In this document: positions 8,314 through 15,319 of the stretch, one piece after another | How positions within the stretch are numbered: position 1 is the first letter of the stretch | Layout: every line of letters begins with the position of its first letter | Source: Gulosibacter macacae | GTDB lineage: Bacteria > Actinomycetota > Actinomycetes > Actinomycetales > Microbacteriaceae | DNA length: 64,000 bases | Reading direction: 5' to 3' | Assembly: GCF_003865375.1 (NCBI RefSeq) | Contig: NZ_RQVS01000002.1 | Coordinates: 62,001-126,000, forward strand | Program-made: the position numbers and the translations under genes | The notes under the pieces: model-generated | Database searches by the model: none | Seen by the model: only the letters and a program-made list of their open reading frames with translations | Told to the model about the DNA's origin: nothing

Positions 8314-8673
8314 CTACTCCTGCCGCTTGCCGATCTGCATCCCGGGCTTGCGAGTGTGCACGGTGAGGTAGCGCAGGCCGTTCGGCCCGGCGGTGAACCC
8401 GCGCACCGAACCCTTCGGCAGCCAGACGATATCGCCGACGGTCACCTCGAGATCACCCGCATCCGTGTCGACGGTGCCCGAGCCGCCGGCGACATGGATG
8501 AGCACATCGAGATCGGGGCCTTCGTGCATCGCGATGCCGTCGCAAGGATGCAGCTGGATGAGGTTCGCGTCGAGGCCCCGCCCTGGCTCGGCGAGCTTCC
8601 ATGCGGCTCCCGAGACCGTCGCGTCGTTCGCGGAGGTCGCGAGGATGCGGGGCTGGGTTGTATCGGGATGCAT
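8314..8673 (-). CDS. Small cupin domain protein
   Basis: A 119-residue single cupin. The ATG at 8673 is chosen because GAAGGAG lies ideally in front of it; longer in-frame starts upstream lack such a site. The cupin core runs from NLIQLHPCDGIAMHEGPDLDVLIHVAGGSGTVDTD (motif 1, with H and E as metal candidates) to GDIVWLPKGSVRGFTAGPNGLRYLTVH (motif 2, with the metal His present at the end). Proteins like this bind a metal or small molecule; the role is unknown. It is the first gene of a two-gene operon with a macro domain protein, a pairing that hints at nucleotide or ADP-ribose-linked chemistry. Confidence 0.8.
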   Translation of the reverse strand: MHPDTTQPRILATSANDATVSGAAWKLAEPGRGLDANLIQLHPCDGIAMHEGPDLDVLIHVAGGSGTVDTDAGDLEVTVGDIVWLPKGSVRGFTAGPNGLRYLTVHTRKPGMQIGKRQE

Positions 8674-8750
8674 GGTGGCTCCTTCGCGTAGCTGTGGGGC
8701 CACTGTTGCACGTTGGCCTGCGACGCCGATGCGGATTGGCCGGAAACAGT

Positions 8751-8786
8751 TTCGGTCTCGGCAATCAGTTGATCGCCGAGACCGAA
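8751..8786 (-). terminator. Hairpin terminator after the DUF6458 gene
   Basis: Perfect 12-bp inverted repeat TTCGGTCTCGGC (8751-8762) / GCCGAGACCGAA (8775-8786), 17 bases beyond the stop of the leftward gene. Confidence 0.75.
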
Positions 8787-8803
8787 GCGCGGTGAGGTTG
8801 ATG

Positions 8804-9064
8804 CTAGAGCACCTCATCACCTGACTGCGAGTGCTCGGTGCGCGTCACGCGCTCGCCGGTCGCGGGGTCGACGGCAGAACGCTGCGTCGAACTTGCGCTG
8901 CGACGGCGGAAGAGCAAGGCGAGCCCGATGATCGACACCACGACACCCGCACCCATGAGGATGTAGCCGATCATCGTGAGGTCCACGCCGGACAGCTGGA
9001 AATCGACGGCATACACAAGAATGGCGCCGATCACGATCAGAAATACGCCGAATCCGATACTCAT
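8804..9064 (-). CDS. DUF6458 family small membrane protein
   Basis: 86 residues. The start ATG at 9064 has AAAGGA in front and gives MSIGFGVFLIVIGAILVYAV, the family's typical N terminus. Two hydrophobic helices (residues 4-20 and 29-52, the second containing MIGYILMGAGVVVSIIGLALLF) are separated by a short loop and followed by RRR and a polar tail. The fold and the phrase GVDLTMIGYILMGAG are characteristic of DUF6458 proteins, common in Microbacteriaceae. Function unknown; probably a cytoplasmic-membrane protein with the charged tail inside. Confidence 0.85.
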   Translation of the reverse strand: MSIGFGVFLIVIGAILVYAVDFQLSGVDLTMIGYILMGAGVVVSIIGLALLFRRRSASSTQRSAVDPATGERVTRTEHSQSGDEVL

Positions 9065-9191
9065 TTCAGCATCCTTTCGATTGGTGTCATCGCGGCCGGT
9101 CGGCACGACGCGGCCACTTTAGGCGATATCCATGCGCAAACATCGAATTTGTTGACGACTTTTGCGAATTCGTTAGTTTGTGTCCTGGCGC

Positions 9192-9260
9192 ACTAAACCG
9201 CGCGCTCCCGACTAAACCGCGCGCTGCAGCGGGCGGTTTAGTCGGGAGCGCGCGGATTAG
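9192..9260. repeat. Palindromic repeat family, copy 1
   Basis: A near-perfect palindrome of 69 bases. The arms of 28 bp begin CTAAACCGC and end GCGGATTAG, with one mismatch, and meet at CGCTGCAGCG. A close relative lies at 52715-52784 and a diverged one at 52592-52661. The family is REP- or MITE-like. It sits between the DUF6458 gene and an amidohydrolase remnant. Confidence 0.85.
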
Positions 9261-9304
9261 CGATGGCTGGATGCGCACCTCAGCTTGGAGATGGTGCAGT
9301 GCGG

Positions 9305-9463
9305 CTAGTTCATGCGCTCGCCGGCGAACCAGGTCTCGCGCACCTGGGTGAGGTGAATCTCTGCCACTGGTACCGAGAACACGTCCCGATCGACGAGGAT
9401 GAAATCGGCCGACTTGCCGACCTCGAGCGTGCCAGTGACCGCATCCACGCCGAGCGCCCGCGC
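9305..9463 (-). pseudogene. C-terminal remnant of an amidohydrolase (YtcJ-like family)
   Basis: The 52 codons before the TAG at 9305-9307 read ARALGVDAVTGTLEVGKSAD, then FILVDRDVFSVP and VRETWFAGERMN. This is the recognisable end of amidohydrolase family 3 proteins (G-x-L-E-V-G-K-x-A-D-F...L-D). The fragment starts directly after, and in frame with, the stop codon of the upstream ABC permease, so the rest of the enzyme including all metal ligands has been deleted. The intact operon probably encoded a hydrolase for the compound taken up by the ABC importer. Confidence 0.8.
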
Positions 9464-10285
9464 CTAGCTCGCCTCGCCGGTGTCGCGCGAGAGGCGCTGC
9501 GAGGCCCACACGGGAATGAGCGAGAGCAGGATGAGCACCGTCGCGACCACGTTCACGACGTTCGCCTCATTCGGCCTCGCCATCGTGTTCATGATCCACA
9601 ACGGCACGGTGTCGACACCCGGAGGAGCGGTGAAGATGGTCACCACCACCTCGTCGAAGCTCAACGCAAAGGCGAGCAAACCACCGGCTGCAAACGCCGA
9701 ACGGAACTGCGGGAAGGTGATGAGCCGGAACGTCTGCCAAGGCGTGGCGCCGAGGTCGCGAGATGCCTCTTCAATGCCCGGGTTCATCCGATTCAACCGC
9801 GCAAACACGTTGTTGAAGACCATGACGATACAGAACGTGCCGTGCGCGATGATGAGGCCGAGGTAACCAACGTGGATGCCGATTGGTTCGAGCAGGTTGT
9901 TGTAGGTGTTGTTGAGCGCGACACCGGTGACCACACCGGGTAGCGCGATCGGCAGCACCACGAGCAGATTCACGGCATTGCGGCCGAAGAAGGCAAAACG
10001 TTGCAGCGCGAAGGCCACGAGCGTGCCGAGCACGAGCGCAATGGCCGTCGCACCGAGCGCCACGAGCACGGAGTTGCCGACGGCCTTGCGCACCGGCTCG
10101 CTCGTGAACGCGACCTCCCACCACTGGGTTGAGAACTCGGCCACCGGCCAGGTCGGGATGCGTGCGGCGTTGAAGGCGTTGATCACCACCATGAGCAGTG
10201 GCACGTACATGAACGCCATGATCGCCACGACGATCAGGCCGAGGAAGATCTTTGCGGGACGCGAGAGTCGAAGCACTAGGATCAC
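9464..10285 (-). CDS. ABC transporter permease, PotC-type (polyamine/iron family importer)
   Basis: 273 residues with about six membrane helices. The binding-protein-dependent transport signature (EAA loop) is EEASRDLGATPWQTFRLITFPQFRSAF. The GTG at 10285 overlaps the stop of the preceding permease by four bases (GTGA), showing translational coupling. Family members form the channel with PotB and the ATPase PotA and import spermidine, putrescine or related compounds. The gene ends exactly where an amidohydrolase remnant begins, so its last residues (DTGEAS) may derive from a deletion junction. The substrate is uncertain. Confidence 0.9.
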   Translation of the reverse strand: MILVLRLSRPAKIFLGLIVVAIMAFMYVPLLMVVINAFNAARIPTWPVAEFSTQWWEVAFTSEPVRKAVGNSVLVALGATAIALVLGTLVAFALQRFAFFGRNAVNLLVVLPIALPGVVTGVALNNTYNNLLEPIGIHVGYLGLIIAHGTFCIVMVFNNVFARLNRMNPGIEEASRDLGATPWQTFRLITFPQFRSAFAAGGLLAFALSFDEVVVTIFTAPPGVDTVPLWIMNTMARPNEANVVNVVATVLILLSLIPVWASQRLSRDTGEAS

Positions 10286-11109
10286 ATCCTCTCGAGTGCG
10301 CCAGAGCGGCGCACGCTGACGAGATACACCACGACGAACACGATCGGCACGACCGAGAAGGCGGCCGCGAGTGGCGGGTTGAGGTTGATATTCGAGGCGA
10401 TGACGCTGCCGATCATCTGCGTGGAACCGCCGACGAATTTCGCGGCGATGTAGTCGCCGAGGCTGAGCGAGAAGGTGAAGACGCTGCCGGCGATGATGGC
10501 GGGCTTGATGAGCGGTAGCACCACGGTGCGGATTGTGTGCCAAGAGCGGGCGCCGAGATCGGCTGACGCGTCGAACACATTCTTCGGGATCTGCGCGACC
10601 GCAGTGAACACCGGCACGGCCATGTACGGGAACCAGAGGTACACGAGTGTGAGCACGACCGTGAACATCGTGAACCCTGGCCCGGATATGCCGAGCGGGG
10701 CGAGCATCCAGTTCACAAAGCCGGTCTCGTTGAAGGTGACGCGCATCGCGAGCACCTTGACGAGGTAGCCGGCCCACAGCGGCAGCGTCACGCCGACGGC
10801 GAGGAGCGCCTGTAGCCACGGGCTCGCGACTTTCGCCATGAACAGCCCCAGCGGCACGGCGAACAGGATGCAGATGAGCGTCACTGCGGCGGCGATCAGC
10901 AGGGTGCGCAGCGAGGTGCTGAGATAGGCCGGGTTGACGATGAGTTGTTCGAAGTTGCGCAGGGTGAAGCCCGGCTTCACCTTCGAGGTGAACGGGTCGG
11001 TCGTCCAGAACGCCGTGATGATCAGCATCACGAGCGAGAAGATGTAAATGCCGATGAGCCAAGTGAGCGGCAGGGCGAGCAACCCGGCGAGTTGCAGGCG
11101 GCGTTTCAT
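10282..11109 (-). CDS. ABC transporter permease, PotB-type
   Basis: 275 residues. The first helix spans about residues 8-35 (LLALPLTWLIGIYIFSLVMLIITAF). The EAA loop is FDASADLGARSWHTIRTVVLPLIKPAI. The protein is the partner of the PotC-type permease, whose GTG overlaps its stop. A long hairpin region (11136-11227) separates it from the binding-protein gene upstream, a usual way of giving more binding protein than permease. The start is ATG at 11109. Confidence 0.92.
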   Translation of the reverse strand: MKRRLQLAGLLALPLTWLIGIYIFSLVMLIITAFWTTDPFTSKVKPGFTLRNFEQLIVNPAYLSTSLRTLLIAAAVTLICILFAVPLGLFMAKVASPWLQALLAVGVTLPLWAGYLVKVLAMRVTFNETGFVNWMLAPLGISGPGFTMFTVVLTLVYLWFPYMAVPVFTAVAQIPKNVFDASADLGARSWHTIRTVVLPLIKPAIIAGSVFTFSLSLGDYIAAKFVGGSTQMIGSVIASNINLNPPLAAAFSVVPIVFVVVYLVSVRRSGALERM

Positions 11110-11134
11110 GGGGCGTCCGTTCGTGGGGGTCTTG

Positions 11135-11227
11135 CGAACCTGAGCCTTCCCGCCGAACCCGAGCGTTGTAGGGCTCAGGTTCGGCGGGATGGCTCATCTA
11201 GAGGGGTCAGGTTTGGCCGGAAGGCTC
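11135..11227 (-). promoter_or_regulatory. Interlocking hairpins between binding-protein and permease genes
   Basis: TGAGCCTTCCCGCCGAACC (11141-11159) can pair with GGTTCGGCGGGATGGCTCA (11178-11196; one mismatch). Alternatively GAACCTGAGCC (11136-11146) can pair with GGCTCAGGTTC (11172-11182). The two structures exclude each other. A third degenerate copy, CAGGTTTGGCCGGAAGGCTC, lies at 11208-11227. It probably attenuates transcription or stabilises the upstream mRNA. Confidence 0.65.
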
Positions 11228-11238
11228 CGTGCCAAGCC

Positions 11239-12423
11239 TTACTTCACAGTGAGCCAGGCCTCGGTCCACTGTTGGAAGTTGGTGCAGGTGACGTCGGTGC
11301 GACCGTCAACACACTGCTCAACGGGGGTGGTCCAGAACCAGACGTTCTTGAAGTACTCCTCGTCGGTGGCGTGGTAGTAGTCGCAGTGCTCCTTGGCCTC
11401 TGCGCTCGTGTCACAGAACGCGGCGTTCGCGGGAGCCATACCGAAGTTCATCGCGATGGCACCGTTGACCTCGGGTGACGAGGTGTAGTTCATCCAGAGG
11501 TAGGCGCAGTTCGGGTTCTTCGACTGCGAGGAGATCATCCAGGCGTCAGACCAACCGGTCGAACCTTCCTTCGGGAGCACGCTCTCGAACTTCGGGTCTT
11601 CGGTGAGCTTGCGCAACACTTCCCACGAGGTGCCGGCGACGGTGGTGCCGCCGACGAACGAGGTGATCTGCGCGGCCGGGTCGGCCCAGTACTCCGAGAC
11701 GATGCCGTTCTGCGTCTTGAGCAGGTCAATGGCGGCAGCCAGCTGCGTCTCGTCGAGTGCGTAGGGGTTCGTGATGCCGAGCTCGGGCTTGGTCGACATG
11801 AGGTAGACGGCCGCGTCAGCGATGTAGATCGGGGCGTCGTAGGCGATGACCTTGCCGGCGTAGGGGCTGTCTTCTTCCCACACGATGCTCCAGCTATCGG
11901 GCGTCTCGGTGACCACCTCGGTGTTGTACTGGAGGATGTTCGCACCGCGGCCAATCGGCACGCCGTACGACTTGCCGTTGATGGTGTCGTACACCTGGCC
12001 CTTCATGCCCTCAACGATGTCGTCACCGAAGTTCGGCACGAGTTCGAGGTTGATCGGCGCGACGTCGCCACCGACGATGAGGCGCAGGCTCGCGTCGCCC
12101 GAGGCCGACACGAGGTCGTAGTCGCCCGTGCGCATGAGCTGCACCATCTCGTCAGAGGTACCGGCAACTCGACGGTTCACGGTGCATCCGGTTTCGGCGG
12201 TGAACGCGTCGCTCCAGGCGGGCTCAACAAAGCCACTCCAGGCGACGATGTTGACCTGGCCCTCGCCCTCGCCGAGCGATTCGAGCATGGGCACTTCGGG
12301 TACGTCAATCGACAGACCGCCGGCTGCGTCGCCGCCGCCGGTGCCACCGCCATTGCTACAGCCGGTGAGCAGAAGGGCTGCGGCCGCGACTGCGGCTGCG
12401 ACCTTGATGGGACGAGATTTCAT
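11239..12423 (-). CDS. Lipoprotein substrate-binding protein of a PotD/PotF-type ABC importer
   Basis: 394 residues from the ATG at 12423, which has AAAGGAG in front. The N terminus MKSRPIKVAAAVAAAALLLTGCSNGG carries the lipobox LTGC. The mature part has the extracellular solute-binding fold of polyamine-binding proteins: VNIVAWSGFVEPAWSDAFTAETGCTVN, then DLVSASGDASLRLI, GVPIGRGANILQYN, and a late EWIS-like SDAWMISSQSKNPNCAYLWMNY. It captures the substrate outside and hands it to the two permeases. The nearest named families bind putrescine or spermidine. Dense Asp/Glu near the pocket would agree, but the ligand is inferred. Confidence 0.9.
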   Translation of the reverse strand: MKSRPIKVAAAVAAAALLLTGCSNGGGTGGGDAAGGLSIDVPEVPMLESLGEGEGQVNIVAWSGFVEPAWSDAFTAETGCTVNRRVAGTSDEMVQLMRTGDYDLVSASGDASLRLIVGGDVAPINLELVPNFGDDIVEGMKGQVYDTINGKSYGVPIGRGANILQYNTEVVTETPDSWSIVWEEDSPYAGKVIAYDAPIYIADAAVYLMSTKPELGITNPYALDETQLAAAIDLLKTQNGIVSEYWADPAAQITSFVGGTTVAGTSWEVLRKLTEDPKFESVLPKEGSTGWSDAWMISSQSKNPNCAYLWMNYTSSPEVNGAIAMNFGMAPANAAFCDTSAEAKEHCDYYHATDEEYFKNVWFWTTPVEQCVDGRTDVTCTNFQQWTEAWLTVK

Positions 12424-12529
12424 GGGGCACTCCTTTGTGCGGAAATGTCGTGACTGGATGGGGTCGGGGGATGGGCAGGGATGGGGGACCAGCGCGGGCG
12501 GTGAGGGAACTGCCGTGACGGAACTGCCG

Positions 12530-13591
12530 TTAAGGAACAACAGACGCGTGGTCGGCGGTCCACACCGCGAGCACGCGCTCACCGCGCTGGAGGAGTTCGT
12601 CTTGCTCGGGGTGGTGAGCGTTTTGCACCGAGGCGATCATCCGCATCCCGTTGTCGGTGTCGACGACGTAGCGGGTGGCGGGCCCGGTGTAGACGATTTC
12701 GGCGACCGTGCCGGGCAGGGCATGCTCGTGGTCGCCGACGGTGGCGTCGGGCGTGAGCAGTCGCACCCGTTCGGGGCGGATGCTCACGGTCGCGCCGCTG
12801 GCCCCGACGGTTTCGGCGGGGATGAGATTTGAGAGGCCGAGGAAGCGTGCCACGAAGTCGGTTTGCGGGTGCTCATACACTTCGCGGGCGGTGCCGACCT
12901 GTTCGATCTTGCCGTTGTTGAACACGGCCACGCGGTCGCTCAGCGTGAGCGCTTCTTCCTGGTCGTGGGTGACGAAGATGAAGGTGATGCCGACGCGGCG
13001 CTGGATCTGCTTGAGCTCGATCTGCATTTCTTCGCGCAGCTGCTTGTCGAGTGCACCGAGCGGTTCGTCGAGCAGCAGCACTTCGGGCTCGAGGATGAGG
13101 GCACGCGCGAGTGCGATGCGTTGCCGCTGGCCACCGGAGAGCTGGTTCGGTAGACGGTCGCCGACGTGGCCGAGGCGCACTTTCTCGAGCGTTTCTTGCA
13201 CTCGGGTGGCGCGTTCGGCTTTCGAGACGCGGCGCACTTTGAGGCCGTAGCCGACGTTCTCGGCGATCGTGAGGTGCGGGAAGAGGGCGTAGTCCTGGAA
13301 GACCGTGTTGACGCGGCGGTCGTAGGGCGGCACATTCGTGACGTCGACGCCGCCGAGCTCGATCGTCCCCGAGGTTGGCTCTTCGAAGCCGGCGATCATC
13401 CGCAGCACCGTGGTCTTGCCCGAGCCCGATGGTCCGAGCATCGAAACAAATTCGCCCGCGGCGACGTCGAGGTCGAGGTCGTGCACTGCCGAGGTGTCGC
13501 CGAAGGTCTTCGTCACGTTGCGCAGGCGTACAGTGCCGGCGCTCGGCTGGTCGGTCTGCCGACTGCGTTCGCGCGCCTGCGTCTTCGTCAT
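12530..13591 (-). CDS. ABC transporter ATP-binding protein, PotA-type
   Basis: 353 residues. Walker A GPSGSGKTT near residue 55, Q-loop VFQDYALFPHL, signature LSGGQRQR, Walker B VLLLDEPLGALD and H-loop THDQEEAL are all intact. A C-terminal TOBE domain (about 260-350) marks the PotA/MalK/CysA group. It energises import by the two permeases. AAGGAG precedes the ATG closely. It is the first gene of the operon potA-potD-potB-potC order and is divergent from the FadR-type regulator. A 14-base direct repeat (GGAACTGCCGT core) sits over its stop codon. Confidence 0.94.
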   Translation of the reverse strand: MTKTQARERSRQTDQPSAGTVRLRNVTKTFGDTSAVHDLDLDVAAGEFVSMLGPSGSGKTTVLRMIAGFEEPTSGTIELGGVDVTNVPPYDRRVNTVFQDYALFPHLTIAENVGYGLKVRRVSKAERATRVQETLEKVRLGHVGDRLPNQLSGGQRQRIALARALILEPEVLLLDEPLGALDKQLREEMQIELKQIQRRVGITFIFVTHDQEEALTLSDRVAVFNNGKIEQVGTAREVYEHPQTDFVARFLGLSNLIPAETVGASGATVSIRPERVRLLTPDATVGDHEHALPGTVAEIVYTGPATRYVVDTDNGMRMIASVQNAHHPEQDELLQRGERVLAVWTADHASVVP

Positions 13592-13640
13592 CGCATTTCT
13601 CCTTGGAACATCGTTGTTTCTCAGAAGTTGTTCGATAAAC

Positions 13641-13659
13641 TATGACATCAAATGTCATA
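13641..13659. promoter_or_regulatory. Palindromic operator between ABC importer and FadR-type regulator
   Basis: TATGACATCAAATGTCATA is a perfect inverted repeat (8-bp arms, 3-base centre) in the divergent promoter region. It is AT-rich against GC-rich surroundings. Size and symmetry fit a GntR/FadR-family operator controlling both directions. Confidence 0.7.
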
Positions 13660-13747
13660 TTGCAACCGCTGGGCAATGGCGCTCAGGGAGATGTGATCGA
13701 CTCGATAGTTCGCGGAACACACGACGCTCGAAAGGGACCATCGCGCC

Positions 13748-14527
13748 ATGACCACGACGGCGAACGACGTTCGCGGGCCGGTGCGCCTTGAGCGCGCACT
13801 GTTCCAAGCCCTCGGCGATGACAGTCGCCCGGCGCTGGTCGAACGCCGCCTCAGCGAAGGCATCATGAGCGGGATGCTGCCGGCGGGCGAGCGGCTGCCC
13901 TCCGAGAACGAACTCGCGGCGACGTTTGGGGTGTCAGCCACGACCGTGCGCGAGGCGCTCGGCTCTCTGCGTGCGCGCGGTCTCATCGTCACGGTGCGCG
14001 GGCGGCATGGCGGCAGTTATGTGGATGCATCCGCCGACCCGATCGTGTTCGCTCGGGAGGCGCTCGCCGAGACCACGCTCGTGGCGCTGCGCGATATGGG
14101 CGTGCATCACGCGACCATTGCCGCCGGATGCGTGCGCTTGGCCGCGCGACGAGCGACCACCACGGAAGCAGAGCGTTTGCGTGAGCGGCTCGCGGCAATC
14201 GGCGAGGATGATCTCGGTCAGTGGCGGCACTCGATTGACGATTTGCTCACCGAGATCGCAGCCCTTGGGCAATCGTCGCGACTTACGCGCGACCTCATGC
14301 AAGGGTTGCTTGAACTCTCGCCCTATCTGCGCTTGCTCGACACGGATGCGGAAGCGCGAGCGGAGCAGCGCGCGGGCATTGCTGAGATGCTCGTGGCAAT
14401 TGCCGCGCGGCAGGAGCTTGAGGCAATGGCGGCGTGCGAACTCTTCGTGAAGCGCATCATTGACCGGCTCGTGCGGCTACGGCTCGGCTCCTCTCGCTCG
14501 CGAGAATCTGGCGACCTACAATTTTGA
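13748..14527 (+). CDS. FadR-type GntR family transcriptional regulator
   Basis: 259 residues. The winged helix-turn-helix covers about residues 25-95, with the GntR signature LPAGERLPSENELAATFGVSATTVREALGSLRARGLIVTVRGRHGGSYV. The C-terminal FCD domain is all-helical (ATIAAGCVRLAARRATTTEAERLRERLA, then HSIDDLLTEIAALGQSSRL), with His/Asp residues that may hold a metal or carboxylate ligand. It lies divergent to the PotABCD-type importer, with a perfect palindrome between them, so it most likely represses the importer until the substrate or a metabolite binds. It may be cotranscribed with the Cache-like gene that starts 25 bases after its stop. Confidence 0.92.
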   Translation: MTTTANDVRGPVRLERALFQALGDDSRPALVERRLSEGIMSGMLPAGERLPSENELAATFGVSATTVREALGSLRARGLIVTVRGRHGGSYVDASADPIVFAREALAETTLVALRDMGVHHATIAAGCVRLAARRATTTEAERLRERLAAIGEDDLGQWRHSIDDLLTEIAALGQSSRLTRDLMQGLLELSPYLRLLDTDAEARAEQRAGIAEMLVAIAARQELEAMAACELFVKRIIDRLVRLRLGSSRSRESGDLQF

Positions 14528-14552
14528 AACCGATCCAATTTTTCAGGGGGCA

Positions 14553-15260
14553 ATGATGCCGACCACTGTTACGGCGCTCGCGGCAGCATCCGCGCTTGTT
14601 GACGACTATTTTGGTCGTGCCATTGAGGCGTTGCGTGCGGCGGTGCTCACGTTTGGTATCGAGCTTGACCGCGAATTCGACCGCGGCGGGGTGAAGCCGG
14701 CCAAGCTTGACCAACTCGTCGAGCCGTATTCCGAGCAATTGCGGGCGCTCGAATCGGCGCGGGTATTTGGTTCGGGGTTTGTCGCGGCGAAGGGTGCCTT
14801 TGGTGACACCGCCGGGCATCTTTCGTGGTGGCAGGGCGACCCGGTGCGGAAGCTCTTGCTCGCGGCCCAATCGGTAAATAAGGAACACATCGATTACACG
14901 GCGCACGAGTGGTTCCGGGTGCCAGCCGAGACTGGGCGCTCGCACACGGTGGGGCCGTACGTCGACTACCTCTGCAATGACGAATACACGGTGACGGTGG
15001 CGGTCCCGGTCGTGCTCGAGCGCGGTTTCGTCGGTGTGATGGCGCTGGATGTGTTGGTCGACTCGGCAGAGCGGGAGCTGTGGCCGCGGCTGGCTGAACT
15101 CGGTGACAAGCTCGTCGTCGCGAACCGATCGGGACGGGTGCTCGTGTCGACTGATGACCGCTATGAGACGGGCGACACGGTGCCCGAGCATGAGTTGCTC
15201 GGGGTGCGCGACGACGCCGGTGACGACCACGCCTTTGTCGTGCTCGCGACCTCGGCCTAG
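14553..15260 (+). CDS. Cache-domain-like sensory protein (cytoplasmic, unknown partner)
   Basis: 235 residues from ATG 14553, preceded by GGGGG. There is no signal peptide or membrane helix, unusual for Cache domains, which normally sit outside the cell in receptors. Features resembling PDC/Cache sensors are SARVFGSGFVAAKGAFGDTAGHLSWWQGDP, HEWFRVPAETGRSHTVGPYVDYLCNDEYTVTVAVPVV and GFVGVMALDVLV. It follows a FadR-type regulator and faces an ABC importer, so it may bind the same ligand and act with the regulator or on degradation of the substrate. The assignment is by eye; function is inferred. Confidence 0.6.
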   Translation: MMPTTVTALAAASALVDDYFGRAIEALRAAVLTFGIELDREFDRGGVKPAKLDQLVEPYSEQLRALESARVFGSGFVAAKGAFGDTAGHLSWWQGDPVRKLLLAAQSVNKEHIDYTAHEWFRVPAETGRSHTVGPYVDYLCNDEYTVTVAVPVVLERGFVGVMALDVLVDSAERELWPRLAELGDKLVVANRSGRVLVSTDDRYETGDTVPEHELLGVRDDAGDDHAFVVLATSA

Positions 15261-15275
15261 GCCAACCTTCTGGTT

Positions 15276-15302
15276 GGTCGAGTAGCGATGCGTATCGAGA
15301 CC
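15276..15302. repeat. REP-like palindromic sequence
   Basis: GGTCGAGTAGCG-ATG-CGTATCGAGACC lies between convergent genes. Imperfect palindromes beginning GGTCGAGTA and ending TATCGAGACC are common intergenic repeats in actinobacteria. One copy was noticed here. Confidence 0.5.
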
Positions 15303-15319
15303 CGCTGGAAGGCCGACCC

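Noticed and set aside
10286-11197. Extension of the PotC-type permease frame upstream through the PotB gene
   Set aside because: The extra N-terminal region translates to Arg/His-rich nonsense and lies on another frame of a real permease gene; the GTG at 10285 with a GTGA overlap is the natural start.
12506-12533. Direct repeat GGAACTGCCGT over the end of the ABC ATPase gene
   Set aside because: Two short copies only, with no symmetry or second locus; probably a small local duplication.
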